This document shows positions 1 through 5,130 of a stretch of 8,804 nt of DNA, one piece after another. Below the pieces are notes generated by a model. That model saw only the letters and a list, made by a program, of their open reading frames with translations. It was not told the DNA's origin and did no database searches. Numbering within the stretch: position 1 is the first letter of the stretch; every line of letters starts with the position of its first letter. This DNA comes from Burkholderiaceae bacterium (GTDB taxonomy: Bacteria > Pseudomonadota > Gammaproteobacteria > Burkholderiales > Burkholderiaceae): contig JALREG010000093.1 of NCBI GenBank assembly GCA_023253905.1, forward strand, positions 1-8,804, given 5' to 3'. Made by a program: the position numbers and the translations under genes.

Positions 1-136
1 AGAGGCTTCCCTCGTGCTGGAAACGCAGCAGGGCCGACGACGTGCCGCGGGTGCGGTCGCCATAGGTGATGCTCTGACGCACCGCATCGTTGCCGGCCGC
101 CGCACCCTGGGAGAAGTTGGCGTCGCCGGTGGCGCC
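1..136 (-). other. Anomalous C-terminal segment of the polyferredoxin, possible chimeric end
   Basis: This segment stays open in the polyferredoxin frame, from about G101 (GATGDANFSQGAAAGND) to the window edge. It shows no cysteine and no resemblance to the usual continuation, in which CPFG-x-I-x-Y is followed within about 15 residues by KCDLC and a further CxxxCP. I do not recognise the encoded sequence. It may be a real divergent tail, an insertion before the last cluster, or an assembly junction near 136. Confidence 0.45.
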
Positions 137-436
137 CGTGCCGAAGGGGCAGGCAATGGTGCAGACCTTGCAGCCCACACACACGTCTTCCAGCACCACC
201 TTGGCGCCGGTTCCGGCATCGATCTTGATGGCCTCAACCGGGCAGGCGTGCAGGCACCATGCCTCGTCACATTGGGTGCAGGTGTAGGGAACCTTGCGGC
301 CGGTGTGATGAAAATCGAACACCTTGATGCGCGACTTCGAGGTGTTGAAGGTGCCGTAATTTTCAAAGCTGCAGGCCATTTCGCACTGCAGGCAGCCGGT
401 GCACTTGTCCGGATTGATGTGCAGCGATTTCTGCAT
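1..436 (-). CDS. Polyferredoxin, AorA-like Fe-S electron-transfer subunit (partial, C-terminus off window)
   Basis: This encodes a small cytoplasmic [4Fe-4S] electron carrier, probably the Fe-S subunit of a Mo/W oxidoreductase. The ATG at 436-434 has GGAG six bases upstream. The protein starts MQKSLHINPDKCTGC. Cysteines fall in three groups: C12-C15-C18-C22 (CxxCxxCx3C), C53-C56-C61-C65P (Cx2Cx4Cx3CP) and C86-C89-C92-C96P (CxxCxxCx3CP). This order is typical of HycB/NrfC/AOR-type subunits that hold three or four clusters. The stretch from VPYTCTQC to ACPFGT most recalls AorA of the tungsten aldehyde oxidoreductase of Aromatoleum-like bacteria. The catalytic gene would lie to the left and is not visible, so the partner is inferred. 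After T100 the protein no longer fits the family: residues 101-145 contain no cysteine, where a KCDLC-type motif is expected (see the separate entry). Other Fe-S subunits of the wider DMSO-reductase or formate family cannot be excluded. Confidence 0.8.
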   Translation of the reverse strand, partial: MQKSLHINPDKCTGCLQCEMACSFENYGTFNTSKSRIKVFDFHHTGRKVPYTCTQCDEAWCLHACPVEAIKIDAGTGAKVVLEDVCVGCKVCTIACPFGTGATGDANFSQGAAAGNDAVRQSITYGDRTRGTSSALLRFQHEGSL

Positions 437-655
437 CCGTGTCTCCGTCCGATAAAGGGTCGCCCGCTGGGAATTAGCGGGTCTGGGTGATTCCCGTCTG
501 TTCGGGCTTCTCGGGATAATACCGGCTCTGCACCGCCTTGCCTATCCGGGTGGGCGGCTTGCGCCCGCCGATCACCGCTCGGCTACACTCGCCACTCGAA
601 TCGGCCTGACCGCTCCGGCCGAGATTCTGTCCCCCACTCTGTCAGGCGCCCTGCC
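437..655. promoter_or_regulatory. Divergent intergenic region between polyferredoxin gene and moxR-like gene
   Basis: These 219 non-coding bases separate two divergently transcribed units and must hold both promoters. A rightward -10-like GATAAT lies at 515-520, about 140 bases before the moxR-like start, but no good -35 box is visible at the right spacing. A leftward AT-rich TTTATC (plus-strand GATAAA, 451-456) lies close to the polyferredoxin start. An inverted repeat at 469-495 sits between them. No small ORF with a ribosome site was found. Promoter positions are guesses; the regulatory role rests on the divergent layout. Confidence 0.5.
469..495. repeat. Inverted repeat GGGAAT-N15-ATTCCC
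   Basis: Perfect 6-base arms (469-474 and 490-495) are separated by 15 bases in the divergent promoter region. The repeat lies 33-59 bases upstream of the polyferredoxin start codon. That position suits a regulator site for the leftward gene, but short arms like these also occur by chance. No known operator family is recognised. Confidence 0.35.
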
Positions 656-1570
656 GTGAATCAGCCCGCTTCCGCAGCGTCCGCTTCGGACACCCCGATC
701 GACTCGATTGATTCGTTGATGGCCGGGTTCGGTCGCCACGACTACATCTGCGACCGCAGGCTTGCGACCGTCGCGTTTCTGTCGCTGCGCATAAAACGCC
801 CGCTCCTGCTGGAGGGCGAAGCGGGTGTGGGCAAAACCGAACTCGCGAAAACGCTGGCCGCCATGCTGCAGGCGCCGCTCATCCGTCTGCAATGCTACGA
901 GGGCCTTGATATTGCTCAGGCCGCGTACGAATGGAATGTCTCGCGGCAGCTGCTCGAAATAAGGCTTGCGGAAGCATCGGGCCCGATTGATGCACCGCGG
1001 ATCGCACGCGATCTCTACCGGCGGGAGATGCTGATCGAGCGGCCGCTTCTGAAGGCCCTGCTGTCACCAGTGCCGGCGGTCCTGCTGATTGATGAACTCG
1101 ACCGTGCCGACGAACCCTTCGAGGCGTTTCTGCTGGAGATGCTGGGCGAAAACCAGATCACCATCCCCGAGCTGGGAAGCCTGCAGGCGCTACATCCGCC
1201 GCACGTGGTGATCACCTCCAATCGCACGCGCGAACTGCGTGATGCGCTCAAGCGTCGCTGCCTCTACCACTGGCTCGACTATCCCGATACCGAGCGTGAA
1301 TTCGAGATCGTGAGGCGCCGTGCTCCGGAGGCTGCGGCCTCGCTCAGCCGTCAGGCGGTCGAATTTGTGCAACGGGTGCGCACGATGGCGCTCTTCAAGC
1401 CTCCCGGCGTGGCCGAAACCATCGACTGGGTGCGTGCACTGCAGGCGCTTGATGCGGTGGCGCTGGATCGCGAGCGGGTTGACGCCACGCTCGGCGTGCT
1501 CCTCAAGCACCAGGAAGATATCGACCGGGTGAGCTCAGACGCACCGCTGTCTGCACCGCCTCCCGCCTGA
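656..1570 (+). CDS. MoxR-family AAA+ ATPase (CoxD-like)
   Basis: This is a cytoplasmic AAA+ chaperone-like ATPase of the MoxR group, 304 aa, close to the usual ~290-330. A GTG start at 656 is chosen because the family's N-terminal segment (here IDSLMAGFGRHDYICDRRLA, residues 18-37) begins upstream of the first internal ATG. AGG lies about eight bases upstream. Visible motifs are Walker A GEAGVGKT (54-61), the family-specific LIRLQCYEGLD (75-85) and YEWN (91-94), Walker B LLIDE (143-147) followed by LDRADEPFEAFLLE, sensor 1 with N189 in VVITSNRTREL, and candidate arginine fingers R200/R201. A CoxE-type VWA gene follows after 14 bases, the standard MoxR-VWA pair. CoxD, the best-known relative, helps assemble the Mo-Cu site of CO dehydrogenase. 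By context this one may serve a Mo/W enzyme, but the client is inferred. Confidence 0.9.
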   Translation: MNQPASAASASDTPIDSIDSLMAGFGRHDYICDRRLATVAFLSLRIKRPLLLEGEAGVGKTELAKTLAAMLQAPLIRLQCYEGLDIAQAAYEWNVSRQLLEIRLAEASGPIDAPRIARDLYRREMLIERPLLKALLSPVPAVLLIDELDRADEPFEAFLLEMLGENQITIPELGSLQALHPPHVVITSNRTRELRDALKRRCLYHWLDYPDTEREFEIVRRRAPEAAASLSRQAVEFVQRVRTMALFKPPGVAETIDWVRALQALDAVALDRERVDATLGVLLKHQEDIDRVSSDAPLSAPPPA

Positions 1571-1584
1571 TCCGCGCGCCTGCA

Positions 1585-2856
1585 ATGACCTCGATCGCGC
1601 CCGCCGCGTCAGGTGAGCTGGTCCGCAACCTGATGATCTTTGTGCGACTGCTGCGCGAGGCGGGCCTGCGCGTGGGGCCTGAACGGGCGCTGGTCGCCAC
1701 CGAGGCGTTGGCGATCATCGGTATCGAACAGCGCGAGGATGTTCGTAGCGCGCTCGCGGGCGTACTGGTCGATGCCCCCGAGCATCGGCCGGTGTTCGAT
1801 GCGCTGTTCGACGCCATTTTCCAGCCCGGTCTCATGGAGCAGGCACTGCTGGGGCGCGCCGGAGAAGCCGTTCCGGGTGCAGCCAGCCGCTCGGCACCCC
1901 ACATGCCCGCGGGCAACGATCCCGAGGGCGATTCGTCCGCGCTCCGGTTTGCTGCGAATCAGCGCGTGGCACGTGCGCTCGCAAGCCTGCGCGCCGCGCG
2001 TGCGGCAGCACCGGTCACGCCGACCGAGGCCAGGGAGCGCTCAGGCGGTTATTCCCGTGACGAGCAGTTGCGCGCCACCGACTTTCGCGCCATGACGGTC
2101 GAGGAATTCAACGAGGCGGCCGAGCGGGCCGCCCTGCTTGCCCGCAATCTGCCCGAGGAGCGTACGCGTCGATCGCGTTCTGCTCGACGCGGTACGCCCG
2201 ACCTGAGAGCAAGCCTGCGGCGCGCCGCGCGCTCGCCGCTTGCCATCGAACTGCTGCGGCGCGAACCGCGGTGGCGAGCACAGACGCTCGTGCTGCTCCT
2301 TGATGTCTCGGGCTCGATGCAGCGCTATGCGCGCCTGATGCTGCACTGGGCCCATGCGCTCACCGCCGCCGATCCACGCACCGAGACACTCGCGCTCGGA
2401 ACCCGTCTCACGCGAATCAGCCGCCGGTTGCGGCACCGTGACCCCGATGAAGCGGTACGAAGTACGCTCGCCGACATCATCGACTGGGGGGGTGGCACCC
2501 GGCTGGGTAGCTGCCTCGCCTCATTCAACACGCTCTGGGCGCGGCGGCTGCTGGGCTCGCGCACCACCGTGCTGTTGCTGACCGACGGGCTGGACCGCGA
2601 GGACAGCACGCTGCTTGCGGCAGAGGCCGCGCGGCTACGCCGTCATGCGCGTCGCGTCATCTGGCTCAATCCGCTTCTGCGCTTTGAAGGCTTCGAGCCC
2701 CGTGCAGCTGGCGTTCGTGCACTGCTTCCTTCGGTCGATGCGATGCTGCCGGTCCATAACCTCAAGAGTCTTGAGCGCCTGCCCAACGCACTCGCCGCTC
2801 CGGTCCCGCTTCAGTTACGCAGACCGAACAGCGTCGCACCGTCATCGGCGCAATAG
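1585..2856 (+). CDS. VWA domain protein, CoxE family
   Basis: This 423-aa CoxE-like protein is the usual partner of a MoxR ATPase. The N-terminal ~95 residues are helical (LMIFVRLLREAGLRVGPER). A low-complexity Ala/Arg-rich linker follows (about 100-210). The C-terminal von Willebrand A domain occupies about 230-400. Its metal-ion-dependent adhesion site is complete: DVSGS at 240-244, T305 in WGGGTRLGS, and D334 in LLLTDGLDRED. The ending IWLNPLLRFEGFEP (359-372) and the MLPVHNL segment are typical of CoxE. No signal peptide or membrane segment is seen, so it should act in the cytoplasm. The ATG at 1585 has no strong Shine-Dalgarno; translation is probably coupled to the gene 14 bases upstream. 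Its last 46 bases overlap the end of the converging ABC ATPase gene. The intact metal site implies a working Mg-dependent protein-binding module. Confidence 0.9.
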   Translation: MTSIAPAASGELVRNLMIFVRLLREAGLRVGPERALVATEALAIIGIEQREDVRSALAGVLVDAPEHRPVFDALFDAIFQPGLMEQALLGRAGEAVPGAASRSAPHMPAGNDPEGDSSALRFAANQRVARALASLRAARAAAPVTPTEARERSGGYSRDEQLRATDFRAMTVEEFNEAAERAALLARNLPEERTRRSRSARRGTPDLRASLRRAARSPLAIELLRREPRWRAQTLVLLLDVSGSMQRYARLMLHWAHALTAADPRTETLALGTRLTRISRRLRHRDPDEAVRSTLADIIDWGGGTRLGSCLASFNTLWARRLLGSRTTVLLLTDGLDREDSTLLAAEAARLRRHARRVIWLNPLLRFEGFEPRAAGVRALLPSVDAMLPVHNLKSLERLPNALAAPVPLQLRRPNSVAPSSAQ

Positions 2857-3653
2857 CGCCTCACCTCCACGCCATACGCAGCCGACAGCCGGGCGGGCTG
2901 CAGAAGCGCCGGCGCGGATCCGCACGCAATCCGTCCCCCCGGCTCCCACAACAAAACCTGATCGGCAATCGCAAGCGCATGGTTGGGATCATGCGTGCTC
3001 AGCACCACCGCGCGGCCGCCCTCGAGCAGCCTCCTGACCGTTACCAGAATCGACGCCTGGCGCGCCAGATCCAGGCTGGCTGCGGGTTCATCGAGAATCA
3101 GCGCCTGCGCATCCTGGGCGAGCGCACGGGCAATCTGGGCAAGTTGCCGCTCACCATCGGAGAGCTGAGCGAGCACGCGATCCCGCAGCCCTTCCAGCTC
3201 GAGGAGCGCGAGCGCTTCGGCCGCGCGCTCATGATCCGCGGCGGTTGCGCTATTCCATACCCCGCGCGCAGCGACCCGGCCAAGGAGCGTCAGATGCTCG
3301 ACGGTAAACGCACCCTCATCCACCGGTCGCGGCGCGGCAAACGCGATCATCGATGCCCGCTCGCGATCAGTCATTCCCGCGAGCACCTGCCCACCCCAGC
3401 GGATGCTGCCGCCCAGCGCGGGTAACGCGCCGATCAGCGTTCTCATGAGACTGGTCTTACCGGCACCATTGGGCCCCAGCAACACGAGGCAACGGCCACG
3501 TTCCAGCGTAAACGAGAGCGGCTCGGCAAGCGCCCGCCCGGCCGGGCCGAAACTGAGCGACTCCACCTGAAGGAGCGGCGCGGCCGACTCCAGCGACCCG
3601 CGCCCAGCAAACGCCTGAGCGGAGGCGGGTTCGGTCCGGGATTCGCTCATCAT
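2811..3653 (-). CDS. ABC transporter ATP-binding protein, FecE/BtuD type
   Basis: This is the ATPase subunit of an importer of the iron-siderophore/cobalamin/MolC class, 280 aa. The frame is open further upstream, but the start is set at 3653 because ATG there forms an ATGA overlap with the permease stop and GAGGAG lies just before it. A second ATG follows directly. Motifs are Walker A GPNGAGKT (60-67), an unusual signature LSDGERQ (164-170), Walker B ALILDEP (184-190) with D-loop ASLD, and switch His H221 in VVLSTHD. The Q-loop glutamine is absent: the aligned stretch reads IAFAAPRP (103-110). From memory, some FecE-type ATPases combine LSDGE with a missing Q. The pair has no adjacent substrate-binding protein. 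By its place beside a ModE-like gene it could carry molybdate or tungstate (MolC-like), but siderophore or corrinoid substrates are possible. Confidence 0.88.
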   Translation of the reverse strand: MMSESRTEPASAQAFAGRGSLESAAPLLQVESLSFGPAGRALAEPLSFTLERGRCLVLLGPNGAGKTSLMRTLIGALPALGGSIRWGGQVLAGMTDRERASMIAFAAPRPVDEGAFTVEHLTLLGRVAARGVWNSATAADHERAAEALALLELEGLRDRVLAQLSDGERQLAQIARALAQDAQALILDEPAASLDLARQASILVTVRRLLEGGRAVVLSTHDPNHALAIADQVLLWEPGGRIACGSAPALLQPARLSAAYGVEVRRYCADDGATLFGLRN

Positions 3654-4687
3654 CGATCTCCTCGACGCATGAGCAGAAACAGTACGGGCGCCCCCAGGAG
3701 CGCCGCCAGCACCCCGGGCGGCAGTTCGGTCTCGCCCAAGGCGCGACAGACGGTGTCGATCATCAGCATGAACACCGCGCCGAGGAGCGCGCTGGCCGCG
3801 AGCCAGCGCGAAAATGCAGCCCCCACCAGCATCCGGGCCAGATGCGGCACGATCAGTCCCACCCAGCCGATCACCCCGGCCACAGCGACCGCTGCCGACG
3901 TCGCGAGCGCAGCCAGCACCACCACCCACCGCCGCGTACGGTGCGGAGCTACCCCCATCGCATGCGCCTCATCATCGCCCAGGGCAAGAGCATCGATCCG
4001 CCAGCGAAGGAGCGCGAGCGGAACCAGCGCAAGCGCAAGCGCCCCGGCAAGCCCGCCGAGTGCCGCCGGGTCAACCGCACTGAAACTCCCCATCATCCAG
4101 AAACTGATCGCGGGAAGCGACGATCGCGGATCGGCCATGGCGATGAGGGCGGTGAGGAGTGCCCCCGCGAGACTGGAGACGGCCACGCCCGTGAGAATCA
4201 GCCCGAGCAGCCGGTCGCGCGCGGGGAGCAGCGGCCCGAGAGCAAGCACCAGCGCGATGGCCATCAACCCACCCCCGAACGCGGAGAGTTGAAGCACCAT
4301 CACCCCGGCCCCCGCCACAATGGCGAGCGCTGCCCCGAGCGCTGCCCCGGCTGACACCCCCAGCAATTCGGGCGCAGCAAGCGGGTTACGAAAGGCGCGT
4401 TGCAGACAGGCGCCCGATGCGGCGAGTGCCGCCCCCACCAGAAGCGCTGCGGCCACGCGCGGCAGGCGCAACTGCCAGAACACCTGCTCGAGCATGGCAT
4501 CGCGACCATGCGCGGGACCGCCCAGCGCGGCGCCGAGGAGCGCAAACACATCGCCAAGATGCAGCGGATAACGCCCGATACCGAGCGACCCCAGGCAGAG
4601 GAACGCGAGCGCCAGAATCAGCAGGGGCACGGCCCCCGCGCGGCCGCGCGCGCGGGGAACGGGAGGAGGCGGATCAGGTGCGGTCAT
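3650..4687 (-). CDS. ABC transporter permease, FecCD/BtuC family
   Basis: This 345-aa inner-membrane permease has many hydrophobic segments, consistent with the ten-helix BtuC fold and usual length (330-350). Family signatures are clear: LRLPRVAAALLVGAALAASG (73-92), FRNPLAAPELLGVSAGAALG (99-118), FWMMGSFS (196-203), the ATPase-coupling loop LALGDDEAHAMGV (234-246), GWVGLIVPHLARMLVG (274-289) and PPGVLAALLGAPVLFLLM near the end. The ATG at 4687 has no clear Shine-Dalgarno, and only 34 bases separate it from the divergent ModE-like gene, so the transcript may be short-leadered or leaderless. The stop overlaps the ATPase start (ATGA), so the two are translationally coupled. Substrate specificity cannot be read from the sequence. 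The neighbouring ModE-like regulator makes a MolB-type molybdate/tungstate role attractive but unproven. Confidence 0.9.
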   Translation of the reverse strand: MTAPDPPPPVPRARGRAGAVPLLILALAFLCLGSLGIGRYPLHLGDVFALLGAALGGPAHGRDAMLEQVFWQLRLPRVAAALLVGAALAASGACLQRAFRNPLAAPELLGVSAGAALGAALAIVAGAGVMVLQLSAFGGGLMAIALVLALGPLLPARDRLLGLILTGVAVSSLAGALLTALIAMADPRSSLPAISFWMMGSFSAVDPAALGGLAGALALALVPLALLRWRIDALALGDDEAHAMGVAPHRTRRWVVVLAALATSAAVAVAGVIGWVGLIVPHLARMLVGAAFSRWLAASALLGAVFMLMIDTVCRALGETELPPGVLAALLGAPVLFLLMRRGDR

Positions 4688-4721
4688 CGGGGCGACGATA
4701 GCACCGGTTTATCATCCCCGC
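4688..4721. promoter_or_regulatory. Divergent 34-bp promoter/operator between permease and ModE-like gene
   Basis: This 34-base gap is all the non-coding DNA between the two divergent starts. It contains a dyad: GACGATA (4694-4700), nine bases, TATCATC (4710-4716), with six of seven arm positions matching. A further outer pair, CGGGG (4688-4692) and CCCCG (4716-4720), flanks it slightly off-centre. A winged-helix dimer binding here would control both directions. The dyad differs from the E. coli ModE site, so assignment to the neighbouring regulator is inference. Confidence 0.5.
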
Positions 4722-5111
4722 ATGGACACTTCAGACGGCTCCCTGCTCTCGATCCGACTGCGCTTTAGCGATGACGCACGACTCGGCCCCGGCAAGATCG
4801 CGTTGCTGGAGGCAGTCGGTCGCACCGGGACCGTCGCGGCTGCGGGTCAATCGCTCGGCATGTCGGAGCGACGCGCCACGCTCCTGATCGAGTCGCTCAC
4901 CGCCTTCTTTGGCGAACCGGTGGTGCTGATCGAACCCGGATCGGGGCGTGCGCAGGTGAGCGCGCTGGGGTCGGAACTGGTCCGTGCATTCCGGACCGTG
5001 GAGGCCGATGCAAGGCGATCGTTCGACATGCAGTTCGCAGCCGTGCGGGCGAAGATGTCGGAGGCGGGCGGACCCGTCAGCGGGCAAACGAAGACATCAG
5101 AGAACCGCTGA
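4722..5111 (+). CDS. ModE-like winged-helix regulator, DNA-binding domain only
   Basis: This 129-aa transcription factor matches the N-terminal LysR-like winged-helix domain of ModE. LGPGKIALLEAVGRTGTVAA (21-40) corresponds to the LGPGKIALLRAIDETGSISA region of E. coli ModE. It is followed by the recognition-helix segment SLGMSERRATLLIESLTAFF and a wing with EPVVLIEPGSGRAQVSALG. The ModE C-terminal molbindin (TOBE) domains that bind molybdate are absent. After about residue 105 only a short polar tail remains. ModE with bound molybdate normally represses mod genes; a one-domain form must sense Mo differently, or act constitutively or through a partner. It diverges from the FecCD-type permease and converges on modC with four bases between stops, so it sits between two importers it may regulate. 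No Shine-Dalgarno is obvious. Confidence 0.85.
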   Translation: MDTSDGSLLSIRLRFSDDARLGPGKIALLEAVGRTGTVAAAGQSLGMSERRATLLIESLTAFFGEPVVLIEPGSGRAQVSALGSELVRAFRTVEADARRSFDMQFAAVRAKMSEAGGPVSGQTKTSENR

Positions 5112-5130
5112 CCCGTCAACGCGCAAGCGA
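5071..5130. repeat. Imperfect 21-bp direct repeat across the modE/modC stop junction
   Basis: Copy 1 (5071-5091) and copy 2 (5110-5130) share 18 of 21 bases, beginning with identical GACCCGTCA, and are 39 bases apart. Copy 2 carries the last codons and TGA of modC (SLAR-stop). Copy 1, in the same leftward frame, would read SFAR-stop, while in the rightward direction it is inside the ModE-like coding region. It looks like a small duplication of the end of modC, but similarity fades outside the 21 bases. Confidence 0.5.
5076..5112. terminator. Possible stem-loop at the convergent modE/modC ends
   Basis: GTCAGCGG (5076-5083) and CCGCTGAC (5105-5112) are perfect 8-base complements around a 21-base loop and include the stop codon of the ModE-like gene. 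It is the only sizeable hairpin I found between the two converging genes. The loop is long and there is no T-run on either strand, so it is not a canonical intrinsic terminator. It may partly follow from the direct repeat here. Confidence 0.25.

Noticed and set aside
14..490. 158-codon rightward frame opposite the polyferredoxin gene
   Set aside because: It is the reverse image of three conserved cysteine clusters, so the leftward frame is the real one.
2907..2917. GCGCCGGCGC palindrome as a terminator for the coxE side
   Set aside because: It lies within ATPase coding sequence, has no loop and no T-run, and such palindromes are frequent at this GC content.
2811..3929. Longer ATPase frame beginning inside the permease gene
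   Set aside because: The extension is Gly/Arg-rich shadow of the permease gene; ATG at 3653 has an ATGA overlap and a GAGGAG ribosome site.
3669..4292. 207-codon rightward frame opposite the permease gene
   Set aside because: It is an antisense shadow with a Ser/Arg/Pro-rich composition; the opposite strand encodes an unmistakable FecCD permease.
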